Shown: positions 26,385 through 35,834 of the stretch, one piece after another
Layout of the letters: each line of letters starts with the position of its first letter
Numbering within the stretch: the first letter of the stretch is position 1
Position numbers and translations under genes: made by a program
Assembly (NCBI GenBank): GCA_965230965.1
Contig: OZ246401.1
Coordinates: 868,001-932,000 of the forward strand
Source: OLB23 sp965230965
GTDB taxonomy: Bacteria; Patescibacteriota; Microgenomatia; UBA1406; HO2-37-13b
Direction: 5' to 3'
Length of the DNA stretch: 64,000 nt
The notes under the pieces: model-generated
Databases searched by the model: none
The model's input: the letters and a program-made list of their open reading frames with translations, nothing else
What the model was told of the DNA's origin: nothing

Positions 26385-27577
26385 ATGTTTGCGAGTGAGG
26401 TTGTATATAACGTTCCCATTTTTTTTGCTGTACTTTCCCAAGAATCTTTAAGTCCAAAATCAATATTCTTTTTTTTCATAGCAGTAATTTCTTTAGAGTT
26501 CATGTGATCTAATATATAGTTTACTTTTTTTTGCAGCGTCTCGCTGTCAAATGTGTCGACGAGATATCCGTTTACCCCATCTTTAATAAGAAGTGGTAAA
26601 GCTGTATTGTTTGCAACAACACAAACCAGGCCTTGACTCATGCCTTCGTGCACCACGTTACAAAAACTTTCCCAAATTGCCATATGTACCATAAGTTGGG
26701 CATGTTTAATAACATAGTATTTATCTACACCGTGGAATGTTCCGGCAAAAATCAATCTCTTTTCAACGCCAAGTTTTTTTGCAAGGGCAATCAGGGATTT
26801 TTTATATGATTCTTCAACCATTGGCCCCACAATAACAAAATTAATATTCTTTGGAATGTATGGCAGTGCTTTTATTGTGGTTTCGTAATTTTTTATTTCA
26901 TAAATGCGACCAATTTGAAGAATGTATGATCCAAATGATTTCACAGTTTTTTTAATTTTCGCTGACGCTTTTTTATCTATATCTTCATATGCCTCATTCT
27001 CAATGCCATTTGAGATAACAGAAATTAGCGATGGCTTAATTCCCATCTTTATCATTTCTTTTTTCTCCCATGCTGATACGGCACGGACATCATCAACAAT
27101 TGCATTAATTAGTGGCGTGCCAAGGAATTTATTGTATGTTTGTTTTATTAACTTTTGCAGTGGACTATAAATGTCCCAAGTTGGATTATAGCCGCCATGC
27201 GGTGTAAGAATAAGAGCGAATTTTTTCTTTCCCATTATTTTTAATAAAAAAGCATGTAATAAAAGTTGGAAGTGTGGGAATATATCAAAATTGTGTAGAC
27301 ATACAACGTCAGTATGTGACCAATCTATCTTTGGCCAGTAACCAAAGGTCAAAAATGGATACCGCTTCACATGAAGTCCATTAACCATATCCTCATCATC
27401 AAGAGCATTTTTTTGAGTATAAATGTCCTTAGATGTATGAATGGTAATATTCCAACCTTTTTCTGCAAGAAACTTGTATGTCTCTTTTATATTAGTTTCG
27501 ATACCTGCCGTAACAGGATAAAAATACTTGGTAATAACTTCGACGCGAAGTGGATTTTTCATATTTACTTTTGACAT
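26381..27577 (-). CDS. Family 4 glycosyltransferase
   Basis: 398 residues, GT-B fold. The N-terminal domain has YPVTAGIETNIKETYKFLAE; the C-terminal domain has LQIGRIYEIKNYETTIKALP, the HLVH-like region HAQLMVHMAIWESFCNVVHE, which carries the EX7E-type glutamates, and NGYLVDTFD. Predicted cytoplasmic retaining transferase. It overlaps the upstream methyltransferase by 13 nt and the downstream membrane protein by 4 nt. Confidence 0.88.
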   Translation of the reverse strand: MSKVNMKNPLRVEVITKYFYPVTAGIETNIKETYKFLAEKGWNITIHTSKDIYTQKNALDDEDMVNGLHVKRYPFLTFGYWPKIDWSHTDVVCLHNFDIFPHFQLLLHAFLLKIMGKKKFALILTPHGGYNPTWDIYSPLQKLIKQTYNKFLGTPLINAIVDDVRAVSAWEKKEMIKMGIKPSLISVISNGIENEAYEDIDKKASAKIKKTVKSFGSYILQIGRIYEIKNYETTIKALPYIPKNINFVIVGPMVEESYKKSLIALAKKLGVEKRLIFAGTFHGVDKYYVIKHAQLMVHMAIWESFCNVVHEGMSQGLVCVVANNTALPLLIKDGVNGYLVDTFDSETLQKKVNYILDHMNSKEITAMKKKNIDFGLKDSWESTAKKMGTLYTTSLANI

Positions 27578-28269
27578 ACAGCAGCAACTACTATCGGAAA
27601 ACGACTGTCCTTATAATCAAGCTCTTCTTTTGTTAGATCCTGCACAGCCATTCCTGTCCAAAATGCTTGACCCGTCAATACATTTCCAAACGCTTCTGTA
27701 GTAATACTGCTTTTCTTGAAGTGTTTTTCAAGCATGTAAGGGATAGACTTGGTTGTATATCTCCAAAATCCTGAGCCATTTTCAATGAACGGTCCCATGG
27801 TAGATGCCGTAAGAAGAAGATATCCACCCGGCTTAAGTATTCTGTAAAGATGAGCAATTGCCTTTTCATGTTCAGGAATAAGGCCGATTGTATGAGTGAT
27901 TATCAATGTGTCATAAGTATTATCAGGAATGTTTTTTGCATTGGCAAGATCGGCATAAATATTTGCTTGCGTATTGCTTGTATCAACATCGACAGCATCA
28001 TATGAAGTAACTCGATCCTCTCCGTATTTGATTGTGTATGCGCTGTCATGAACTTCTAGACAATGACCTTTGATGAATTTCTTGTTTTTCTCAAGAAATG
28101 ACTCTATGTAGTATCGATCAATAGGTAGTCCTCGATCAAAACCAAAAACACTACTCATAGGTTGTAGTGAATTCTTTGGATCTGAAAAAAGCTTATATCC
28201 ACTTCGTGGTTTAATAGTTCGCATAACGACTCCTCTGATTTTAAAAAGTAAAGATAGTAAAGGGTTCAT
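27565..28269 (-). CDS. Class I SAM-dependent methyltransferase, glycan operon 2
   Basis: 234 residues. The core is IKGHCLEVHDSAYTIKYG, where the usual GxGxG loop is replaced by EVHDSAY, then YDAVDVDTSNTQAN, NTYDTLIITHTIGLIPE and LKPGGYLLLTAS. This degenerate motif I is seen in Methyltransf_11-like proteins found among glycan genes. It sits between the deacetylase (3-nt gap) and the GT4 gene (overlap). The substrate is unknown. Confidence 0.75.
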   Translation of the reverse strand: MNPLLSLLFKIRGVVMRTIKPRSGYKLFSDPKNSLQPMSSVFGFDRGLPIDRYYIESFLEKNKKFIKGHCLEVHDSAYTIKYGEDRVTSYDAVDVDTSNTQANIYADLANAKNIPDNTYDTLIITHTIGLIPEHEKAIAHLYRILKPGGYLLLTASTMGPFIENGSGFWRYTTKSIPYMLEKHFKKSSITTEAFGNVLTGQAFWTGMAVQDLTKEELDYKDSRFPIVVAAVCQK

Positions 28270-28272
28270 AGT

Positions 28273-29070
28273 TTAAAGATTAATTTTTAACTGCTGACGT
28301 GCAAACTTTCTAAACATAATTGATAATGGCTGCGTAGTCATGAGAACTTCAGTTGGGCTGTGTGTGCCATCAATACCAACTCTCGGTATTGCGTAATGGT
28401 TCGTTTTTCTAGATACGATGTCGTCGTCCATAGAAAATGCAAGCGTGTATTTAGATTTTTTAGCTAAGCTAGCAATTTTTTTTGTATATCTTCCTTTTGG
28501 GTACGCAAGATAGTAAACATCTTTACCCGTTGTTTTTTTAATCATTTTTTTGGAATCTGCGATTTCATATGTTATGTCAGTTTTTTTATCGAGCATATCT
28601 GCATGGGTCATTGTGTGAGAACCGATATTCCAACCCATATTCATAATCTTTTTAATTTCATTCATTGACAAGAGAGGTAAATTATTCTCTATTTCTTCTC
28701 TATTAGCTTTTTTTGTATCCCCTATTAAAAAAACCGTAGGCTTAATATTTTTTTCTTTCAAGATTTTTGCTACATTCGTAATATTTTTATAACCATCATC
28801 AAAGGTAAGTAAGATTGCTGGACGCTCAAACTTAATCGATTCTTTTAAATAATTTTCAAAATCATCCATACTGATGAACATATAATATTTTTCTAACAAT
28901 CCAACATGTTTTAGAAAATCTTTTTGTTTTGTACTAAAGCGCCACCCATCATTACTGATACTGTGATAGCAGAGGATAGTAACATCTGGCTTTTGCACGA
29001 AGCCAAGAATGCTAGGAATGCCCAGTATGAAATATGCGACTCTTCTTGTGTAGATTAATCCTTTATTCAT
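28273..29070 (-). CDS. Polysaccharide deacetylase (NodB-type, CE4)
   Basis: 265 residues. Motif 1 is LLTFDDGYKN (Asp-Asp, near residue 90) and motif 2 is GSHTMTHADM (metal His pair, near 150); AYPKGRYTKK corresponds to motif 3. The N-terminus (RVAYFILGIPSILGF) may be a membrane anchor or uncleaved signal. It would remove N-acetyl groups from amino sugars in a surface polymer. It overlaps the upstream GT2 gene by 4 nt. Confidence 0.88.
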   Translation of the reverse strand: MNKGLIYTRRVAYFILGIPSILGFVQKPDVTILCYHSISNDGWRFSTKQKDFLKHVGLLEKYYMFISMDDFENYLKESIKFERPAILLTFDDGYKNITNVAKILKEKNIKPTVFLIGDTKKANREEIENNLPLLSMNEIKKIMNMGWNIGSHTMTHADMLDKKTDITYEIADSKKMIKKTTGKDVYYLAYPKGRYTKKIASLAKKSKYTLAFSMDDDIVSRKTNHYAIPRVGIDGTHSPTEVLMTTQPLSIMFRKFARQQLKINL

Positions 29071-29972
29071 ATTGATACGTGTGCCTCTTTTGAACTTTTA
29101 GCAACTTCCCAGTAGTGTGTATTTTCAAGAGGAGTAAATAGGGATACTATTTTTGACACCAGTACAGTACCTATATATAACATAGTCACAAGCGGATTAT
29201 CGCCAAAAGAGCGAAGTAGCTCTTTAATAGCTAAACCTTGCGGAATCGCATATTGTTCTTTAACAAATTGTTCTCCAAATATTTTCTTCATTATTTCTTG
29301 AGATCTAAAAAATCGTAATGTCTGTAGTCTATGTTCTCGATAATTGCTTGAGGGTTTATAGAAAATTTCAGTATTTCTTACAAATGCATAACGGAATCCG
29401 TGAGTTATCGTATAGAAATATGAATAGGCATCCTCCCCAATACTTGTTGGGAAATCTATTGTTGTGTAGAGGTCTTTAGAAAATGCTCGGGCAACGCCAT
29501 AACATGTTAGTACATTTTGACCACGTTTCCATGATTGCACTATGCGAGACTTCATTATAAAACCAGTCATCAAAATTCGTTCAAAGTAATTTCTATATGC
29601 AACTTCTGTGAGTTTTGTTGAAGTTAAATCTGCTTTTCCATTTATAATTGGCGCAGTAAGCTTTTTAATAAACAATGGATCTTGGATATGAGCATCAGCA
29701 TTTATCACAACGAGCACATCGGTCTCTGCTAACGAGCAGATATGCTGCAATGTTTTTGCTAGTCCTCTTCTTTTTCTTTGAATGACTATCGAGATGCGTG
29801 TGCTATTTAGTTCTTTAACTTTTTGAACTGTTGCATCGGTACTCCCATCTGAAACAACAATAATTTTTTCTACATATCTTCCAATTTGATGCTGCAATAA
29901 CACATCATTAAGCAAAAGCTGAATGTTTGCTTCTTCGTTGTATGCCGGTATGCCAATCGTTATTTTTTTCAT
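29067..29972 (-). CDS. Family 2 glycosyltransferase
   Basis: 301 residues. ITIGIPAYNEEANIQLLL starts the GT-A domain; VVSDGSTDATV and VVINADAHIQDP (DxD position) follow, with GEDAYSYFYTITHGF the acceptor-side acidic segment. The C-terminal ~40 residues contain a hydrophobic helix (NPLVTMLYIGTVLVSKIVSL), suggesting membrane attachment. It overlaps the 1569-residue fusion gene by 4 nt. Confidence 0.88.
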   Translation of the reverse strand: MKKITIGIPAYNEEANIQLLLNDVLLQHQIGRYVEKIIVVSDGSTDATVQKVKELNSTRISIVIQRKRRGLAKTLQHICSLAETDVLVVINADAHIQDPLFIKKLTAPIINGKADLTSTKLTEVAYRNYFERILMTGFIMKSRIVQSWKRGQNVLTCYGVARAFSKDLYTTIDFPTSIGEDAYSYFYTITHGFRYAFVRNTEIFYKPSSNYREHRLQTLRFFRSQEIMKKIFGEQFVKEQYAIPQGLAIKELLRSFGDNPLVTMLYIGTVLVSKIVSLFTPLENTHYWEVAKSSKEAHVSI

Positions 29973-32900
29973 ACTCTTACATTTGCTCTTTCTAATCTTG
30001 TGGCTTTGTTAAATTCATTGTCTTGTTTAATAATCATTTTGTGAAATACGTCATAGAAGTCATCAGCGCTCGCATCCCAGCTAAAGTTTTGTGCCCATAT
30101 AATACTTTCCATTGCCATACGTTCGCGGAGCTTATGATTATGCAACAATTTTCGCGTAGCTATATAAAACGCTTCGACACTCATTGGTTTTACAAGATAA
30201 CCTGTTTTTCCATTAACGACAGAATCTCTAAGTCCATCTATATCAGAAGCAACAACAGGTGTACCACATAGATTCGCTTCGATATTTGTAATACCCCATC
30301 CTTCAGCAATTGATGGATGAATAGCAATCCAACTTTTTGCAAGAAGTTTTTCTTTTTCCTTCTCAGATATTTTTCCTGTAAATGTAACCATGTTACGAAC
30401 GCGAAGTTTCTCAGAAAGTTGCGTTAGCTTTTTTGTGCTTTCACCATCACCAGCAACAGTTACTTGTAATGTCGGGAATTCCTCTTTAAGTTTTGCTGCC
30501 ATTCGAATAAGAACATCGACGTGTTTATATTCTCTGAGTCTTCCAAGATATATCAGTGATGGGTGTGTGGTTTTTTTAATTAGTGGAGCAATTTCGTTTA
30601 CGCCGGGGTAGACGATATGTATCGTATTATCTACGCCGTACCCCATTTTTTTCAAAAGTTTTTTAATCGATGGAGATATTGTCACAATGTCTATTGCCCT
30701 GTACACAGTAGGCATAGCTTTTGTTTCTAGAAAAATAGCTACCTGAGCCAACGGCATAGGCAATTCTTTTTTAAACATATCTGCATGCACATGGCAGATC
30801 ACACTAATGACAGGCTGTTTTACATATAGTGGTGTGAAGAATGGGACGCCTTTTGCTGAGTCGATGACAACATCGTAATAGTGTTTAAATTTGGTTATAT
30901 AGTAAATAAATCCCCAGATTGATACCGTAAATAACCCACCATGGCGTACGATTTGGACCCCATCAATAATTTCTGAAGATGGAAGTTTTCCATCATTTCC
31001 ACAAAAAAATGTTACGGAGTGGCCCTTTTTTACAAGAGATTTAGCGATATTATGCAGATAATATTCTGCTCCACCTGCATATTTGTGTCGCACACAGTAC
31101 CAATTAAAGAATAATATTCGTTGCTTATCATCAGCTGTATCTAAATTTATATTTGAGTTAACAAAAAGACTTAAGAAATCTTTGATATTCATTTTGACCC
31201 ATTTACTGTATCGATAACACCCATGCAAAAGCAGCATGAGTACAAGATTAAGTGTCGAAGCAAAAAGTGTGACATACACAATATCCTCAACAGAACTGTG
31301 CCAGTTGTAAATTCCAATTATCATCGTGAATGAAGACAACAGTGAGACAACCGGGAATATGTAATGATGTCGAGCGATGTGATATGTAAGAATTGCACTA
31401 GCAACAGTTAACAGCGACATTGCCAACGCGTATGGAGTAATCAATGAGAGGACTGGCAAAACTTTATCGCCGAATAATATCGGATTTATAATCGATCCAA
31501 GCGGGCCAATAAGTGTGAAAATAATAACAGTAAACAATACTGTTCCTGAGAGTAAAAGATTAAATGTTCTCGCTGGGTTTCTTTTTGCACCTTCATCTCT
31601 ACTTACAAATGCAGTCATAAAGTTGGTAAGTATTGATCCAAAGTAGAAGACCATCTTTCCAATAAGGCCAATAAGCGCATATTCTCCTACTTGAGTAATA
31701 GTAAGATAGTGCTTTGTCAACAACACATCCATTGTTAAGAAAAGATTAAGCGACAAAATTGAAAGCATCGAAGAGGTAAAAAATCTTCGTGGGAATCTAT
31801 AGTGTGTAGTAACCCCAGAAACTGGAATTTTTTTAATCTTGTAATACACGAGAGCAGCTGAAACAAAGACCGGCATAACCGATGAAATTGGAATGACGAG
31901 ATAAACCAATTCCTCAAATCCAAGATATGCCATGGTAAGACCAAGGACGAGTTTGATAAGAGGTGCACTGATAGTAACAAGCGCAAGAGAGATGAAGAAG
32001 AAGTTCCCCTGCAAGAATCCCTCGTTTAATGTACTAAGTAGTCCAAGGAATAAAATTGGATAGAACATTAAAAGAGGTAAGACTGTATCGAGTCTAAAGA
32101 ATATCATCATAAGAGGTATGAGGAGGGTCCATACAACAGCAACAGCTACTGTAATTTGCAGACTTTTTGCATACACATTTCTCAGAAAGATTACTCCAGC
32201 TTCTTTTCCATATTTTGTAGTGAGAAACGAAATTCTATGAGTAAGCGTTGATGCAAGTGAAAATAAAAGTATAGAGATTAAGTAAGTAAATGTATTTACA
32301 AATGTTAAAAGACCAAAGTTTTCAAAAGAAAGCAACCTTCCCAAAGAAAGATTAAAAAGGAAGTTGAGTAAGTTGGCTGTCATGTAACCAAGTACCAAAA
32401 CAGTGCCACTCGAAACAGTGCCGAATGTCCATGTTTTCTTTGTTTCTGCTGCAGGCTTCGTTATCGCTACTTGTAGTGGTTTTTCTTGCACCGGAATAGC
32501 CACTTCTGTTAGAGCCTGTGCGGTGGTATCAAAGTGAAGGCCATGTACTGTCTTGGCCCAGAAATGCGGTTTGTACATGAGCTGAATTAATGCTTTCCAT
32601 GCAGCAAAACTCATTGCCAGCCAGTAGAACGGAACAATGTAAATATATTTAATAAGCTGCCATTGATTTCTTTTTGCGCACCCGATCATATAGTAATACA
32701 GATAGAGGAAGTTACCAAAGACGAGTGAAAGTACTGCCATATAGAGCACTGGCGCAGGGAAGAATTTTTCAATAGTAATACCCATTGTGGCTCGGAACGT
32801 AAAATATAGAATGGTGATGAGCCACATAAATGGGTTGACAAAAAGCGAAAGAATTTTTCCACCAACGGTAAGCTGGAATGCTAAAAAGTTACGAGGGTCC

Positions 32901-34678
32901 TCTTTAAAGAATTTCAGGGGTCGGCGCATGTGAACAAGATAGCTTTGAATATACCCTTTGATCCAACGACTTCTTTGGTGGATCCAGTTGAAGAGCTGAC
33001 TGTTTGCTTCTTCGAGTGTTACCGAATCAACAATAGCCGTCTTATAACCATATTTTGCAAGTCTAATACCAAGGTCACAGTCTTCTGTAACGTTAAATGA
33101 ATCCCACCCTTTTAATTTGGTAAGCTCCGTGATCTTGAAATGGTTCGATGTGCCGCCCAGTGGGATAGGAGCTTGCATTGACTGTAGCCCTGTCAAAATT
33201 AAATCAAACCAGAGTGAATATTCAGCCGTAAAAATTCGTGTAAGTAGGTTTTGTCTAGGGTTATAGTAGTTGAGCTTGGCCTGCATACAGACGACATTCT
33301 TTGGACTTTCTTGGAAGGCAATAAATACCTTTTTCAGTTGTTGCTCATCAGGCATATCTTCTGCATCAAAAATAACCACATACTCCCCTTTTGCGTGAGC
33401 AAGGCCATAGTTTGTAGCTTTAGGCTTAGTTTTGGGTTGTGAATCAGGCACAACAACAATGCGTACAAAAGAAGGCAGCTTAATATTTTCAGCAGCAGCA
33501 ATAGTTGGTTTATCATCTTCTTCTAAAAGGAGCATGACATCCAGCTTGTCTTTTGGCCAATCAAGCTTGCTAATAGCCTCCACGAATTGTGGGATCATGT
33601 GTGCCTCGCGGTACAGTGGGCAAAGAATTGTATAGATTGGTAGTTCCTTATCTTGTAGGGAAGCTATTTTTTCATCTGAAATATGAAGCTCGCTTGGTGA
33701 TTTTAAGCTGCGCAAGATCATGTTCAAGTTAAACATCATGTCGAAGAAATACATGAGATTGAGCACAGCCATCACACCAATGATTGTTCCTACGGGATTG
33801 AATGTTGCTGCAAGTGTAATAAGTCCGATCAATCCCACAATAAAAGCACCCTGCTTTCTCTTAAGCGTATGTATAGCAGAATCATGATGAGGTAAAACTG
33901 TGTGTGTAATATAGCGCTTTCCTTTGTGAATCATACCAGCGCCGATCATATTTTTAGAGCTTGTAGGTTCAATTGGATAGATTTTTCTACCTGAAAGTTT
34001 GAGCTTTACAGCATTTGAAACGATTTCTTTTGAAACAGATAACATATTAATCTTTGATTCTCCGCCTTCTCTGTGCTCGAATGTGATGTGAATTTTTCGA
34101 ATGCGGTAGCCAAGTTCTTTAGCAGTATGAAGTAAAGGTACATCGAAAGACCAGGGGCCAACGTGGGTCGTATCAATATGTTTCACAATTTCTTTTCTGA
34201 AGATTTTAAGACCAGATTGAATATCGTGGTTAAGTTTAAACATGAGTCGGCCAATCACAAAGGCATTGAGGCGAGAACCCAGTTTGCGAAATAAAGTTCC
34301 ATTGTATGTTTTGCGTTCAGCAACCACGACGCCAACGTCATCATGAGATTCAATTTTGGCGAGTATTTCAGGAATATGCTTAGGATCGTACTGTAGATCG
34401 GCATCAATCATGCAAATAAGATCATACTTTGCGTGCTGGACGCCCTCAATAATGGAGTATCCCTTTCCTGTTTTGCCCTGTTTTGCAAATATTCTTATAG
34501 GATATTTCTTTTGAAGCTCCTTTACTACGTTCGTAGTATTATCTGTAGAGTGATCGTCGATAAAAAGAAGTTCGTAGGTAATGTCTTTAGAGGAAATAGC
34601 ACTATGAACCTTTGTGACAAGCTTTTCTATGTTTTTTTCCTCGTTCTTTACTGGTGCAATAATGCTGAGTTTTGGCAT
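29969..34678 (-). CDS. Four-module glycan assembly protein: GT2 - GT2 (CESA-like) - Wzx flippase - GT4
   Basis: 1569 residues joining activities normally on separate proteins. Residues ~1-240: GT2 like dolichyl-phosphate mannose synthase, LLFIDDHSTDNT and IDADLQYDP. ~275-330: two or three helices. ~350-600: second GT2 with LPIYTILCPLYRE, DAEDMPD near 434 and QRSRWIKGY near 570, as in processive cellulose-synthase-like enzymes, then helices to ~690. ~750-1165: 12-14 helices of a MOP-family flippase (GRLLSFENFGLLTFVN). ~1180-1555: GT4 domain, HKYAGGAEYYLHNIAKSL to SIAEGWGITNIEANLCGTP. The frame is open throughout. First gene of glycan operon 2. Confidence 0.88.
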   Translation of the reverse strand: MPKLSIIAPVKNEEKNIEKLVTKVHSAISSKDITYELLFIDDHSTDNTTNVVKELQKKYPIRIFAKQGKTGKGYSIIEGVQHAKYDLICMIDADLQYDPKHIPEILAKIESHDDVGVVVAERKTYNGTLFRKLGSRLNAFVIGRLMFKLNHDIQSGLKIFRKEIVKHIDTTHVGPWSFDVPLLHTAKELGYRIRKIHITFEHREGGESKINMLSVSKEIVSNAVKLKLSGRKIYPIEPTSSKNMIGAGMIHKGKRYITHTVLPHHDSAIHTLKRKQGAFIVGLIGLITLAATFNPVGTIIGVMAVLNLMYFFDMMFNLNMILRSLKSPSELHISDEKIASLQDKELPIYTILCPLYREAHMIPQFVEAISKLDWPKDKLDVMLLLEEDDKPTIAAAENIKLPSFVRIVVVPDSQPKTKPKATNYGLAHAKGEYVVIFDAEDMPDEQQLKKVFIAFQESPKNVVCMQAKLNYYNPRQNLLTRIFTAEYSLWFDLILTGLQSMQAPIPLGGTSNHFKITELTKLKGWDSFNVTEDCDLGIRLAKYGYKTAIVDSVTLEEANSQLFNWIHQRSRWIKGYIQSYLVHMRRPLKFFKEDPRNFLAFQLTVGGKILSLFVNPFMWLITILYFTFRATMGITIEKFFPAPVLYMAVLSLVFGNFLYLYYYMIGCAKRNQWQLIKYIYIVPFYWLAMSFAAWKALIQLMYKPHFWAKTVHGLHFDTTAQALTEVAIPVQEKPLQVAITKPAAETKKTWTFGTVSSGTVLVLGYMTANLLNFLFNLSLGRLLSFENFGLLTFVNTFTYLISILLFSLASTLTHRISFLTTKYGKEAGVIFLRNVYAKSLQITVAVAVVWTLLIPLMMIFFRLDTVLPLLMFYPILFLGLLSTLNEGFLQGNFFFISLALVTISAPLIKLVLGLTMAYLGFEELVYLVIPISSVMPVFVSAALVYYKIKKIPVSGVTTHYRFPRRFFTSSMLSILSLNLFLTMDVLLTKHYLTITQVGEYALIGLIGKMVFYFGSILTNFMTAFVSRDEGAKRNPARTFNLLLSGTVLFTVIIFTLIGPLGSIINPILFGDKVLPVLSLITPYALAMSLLTVASAILTYHIARHHYIFPVVSLLSSFTMIIGIYNWHSSVEDIVYVTLFASTLNLVLMLLLHGCYRYSKWVKMNIKDFLSLFVNSNINLDTADDKQRILFFNWYCVRHKYAGGAEYYLHNIAKSLVKKGHSVTFFCGNDGKLPSSEIIDGVQIVRHGGLFTVSIWGFIYYITKFKHYYDVVIDSAKGVPFFTPLYVKQPVISVICHVHADMFKKELPMPLAQVAIFLETKAMPTVYRAIDIVTISPSIKKLLKKMGYGVDNTIHIVYPGVNEIAPLIKKTTHPSLIYLGRLREYKHVDVLIRMAAKLKEEFPTLQVTVAGDGESTKKLTQLSEKLRVRNMVTFTGKISEKEKEKLLAKSWIAIHPSIAEGWGITNIEANLCGTPVVASDIDGLRDSVVNGKTGYLVKPMSVEAFYIATRKLLHNHKLRERMAMESIIWAQNFSWDASADDFYDVFHKMIIKQDNEFNKATRLERANVRV

Positions 34679-34680
34679 AA

Positions 34681-34710
34681 AATAAAAAAAACCTATCCTA
34701 AAAGGATGGG
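34681..34710 (-). terminator. Terminator-like hairpin directly before the fusion gene start
   Basis: On the minus strand, CCCATCC / GGATAGG stem (one mismatch, 5-nt loop) followed by eight T, ending a few bases before ATG 34678. It lies downstream of the promoter at 34751-34759, so it would terminate or attenuate transcription into glycan operon 2. Confidence 0.6.
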
Positions 34711-34750
34711 TATTATGATGCTTTAATAGACAATACTACAAGACGAAACT

Positions 34751-34759
34751 AGTATATCA
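34751..34759 (-). promoter_or_regulatory. Extended -10 promoter for glycan operon 2
   Basis: TGATATACT on the minus strand, touching the T-tract of the rpmE terminator. The inferred start near 34744 gives a leader of about 65 nt that contains the second terminator-like hairpin. Confidence 0.5.
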
Positions 34760-34784
34760 AAAAAAACCTATAAAGTCTATAGGT
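34759..34784 (-). terminator. Intrinsic terminator of rpmE
   Basis: ACCTATA / TATAGGT stem with a 5-nt loop followed by T8 on the minus strand, 3 nt past the rpmE stop. Confidence 0.75.
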
Positions 34785-34786
34785 CC

Positions 34787-35119
34787 TTATATTTCGCCAA
34801 GAAGGTCACGGAGACTTTTGGATTGCTGCTGTTTTCTTTCCTCTGTGGTTTTTTTCTTTTCAGCAAGTGACTTTTTGAAAGCCTCGGCACGTTGCATTTT
34901 CTCTTGGAATTTACCAACTTGACCTTGAGTGTCGACAAAGCGCTTTTCGCCAGTATAAAGAGGATGTGAGAAGGAACTTACTTCCACAGGAATTACAAAA
35001 TGCTTTACGCCATCAATATCGATGGACTGATCAGAAGTTTTTGTTGAGGTGGAGATGATTTGGTGCTTTCCGTCAACAAAAACCACAGGATGAACTTGTG
35101 GATGAATTCCCTTTTTCAT
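34787..35119 (-). CDS. rpmE: Ribosomal protein bL31
   Basis: 110 residues. MKKGIHPQVHPVVFVDG and VSSFSHPLYTGEKRFVDTQGQVGKF match bL31. None of the four zinc cysteines of the C+ type is present, so this is the zinc-independent form. A Lys/Gln-rich C-terminal tail of about 35 residues extends beyond usual L31. Single gene with its own extended -10 (8 nt before the ATG) and its own terminator. Confidence 0.92.
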   Translation of the reverse strand: MKKGIHPQVHPVVFVDGKHQIISTSTKTSDQSIDIDGVKHFVIPVEVSSFSHPLYTGEKRFVDTQGQVGKFQEKMQRAEAFKKSLAEKKKTTEERKQQQSKSLRDLLGEI

Positions 35120-35127
35120 AAGCGATT

Positions 35128-35136
35128 ATTATAACA
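35128..35136 (-). promoter_or_regulatory. Extended -10 promoter of rpmE
   Basis: TGTTATAAT on the minus strand, 8 nt before ATG 35119. Confidence 0.65.
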
Positions 35137-35147
35137 ATCTTTATTCA

Positions 35148-35834
35148 TTAACGCAATACTGTTTCCCATTTACCCTGATCAATGATTGCGCTGAGGTTGT
35201 GATAGCTCTTGCCTGTTCGATGATCGGTCAGGCGATTCTGTGGAAAGTTATAGGTGCGGATTTTTTCAGCACGATCGCCGGTGCCGCGATCCTTAACATA
35301 CGAATATACCAGCCCGCGGCGCTTTTCCTCCTCAAGTTGATATAACTTTGAGGCTAAAAGTTGAAGCGCGATCTGGCGATTTGCTTGCTGTGTTCGCTCG
35401 CGTGAACATGTTACCATAATGCCCGTTGGCTTATGAATGAGGCGGACAGCCGTAGATACTTTGTTGACGTTTTGTCCGCCATGGCCGCCGGCTCGATAAA
35501 ACTGCCAATCTAGCTCATGCTCGTTAACAATAGCCTGTGCTTCAGCAATGAACGGATATACGACAATAACGGCAGTTGATGTATGGAGGCGGCCTCTTTT
35601 TTCTGTTGCCGGGATACGTTGAACTCTATGAACGCCGGTTTCGTTTTTAAAAAGCGTGAATGCATTCTCCCCTTTGAGCCGAATTATATCTTCTTCAAGA
35701 TACGATATAGTAAATCGTTCCCTTTCGGCGAATTTTAGATACGAATTGAGTAAATCCTTCATCCAAATCTTTGCTTCTTCACCGCCCACACCTGGATTTG
35801 CCTCAATAATGGCTATGGAATTATTGATATTCAT
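35148..35834 (-). CDS. prfA: Peptide chain release factor 1-like protein lacking domain 1
   Basis: 228 residues against ~360 for ordinary RF1. It begins at domain 2 (IIEANPGVGGEEAKIW), keeps the PAT stop-codon motif (75-77, HRVQRIPATEKRGRLHTS), which is the RF1 type reading UAA/UAG, and the GGQ motif (119-121). The N-terminal coiled domain is absent. The ATG overlaps the hisS stop (TAATG), leaving no room for a missing 5' part, so this is a native short form and not a visible frameshift. Full RF1 elsewhere in the genome cannot be excluded. Confidence 0.85.
   Translation of the reverse strand: MNINNSIAIIEANPGVGGEEAKIWMKDLLNSYLKFAERERFTISYLEEDIIRLKGENAFTLFKNETGVHRVQRIPATEKRGRLHTSTAVIVVYPFIAEAQAIVNEHELDWQFYRAGGHGGQNVNKVSTAVRLIHKPTGIMVTCSRERTQQANRQIALQLLASKLYQLEEEKRRGLVYSYVKDRGTGDRAEKIRTYNFPQNRLTDHRTGKSYHNLSAIIDQGKWETVLR

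Noticed and set aside
35148..35834. Frameshift or truncated 5' end of prfA
   Set aside because: The ATG overlaps the hisS stop and no domain-1 coding remains in any frame upstream; the short form appears native.
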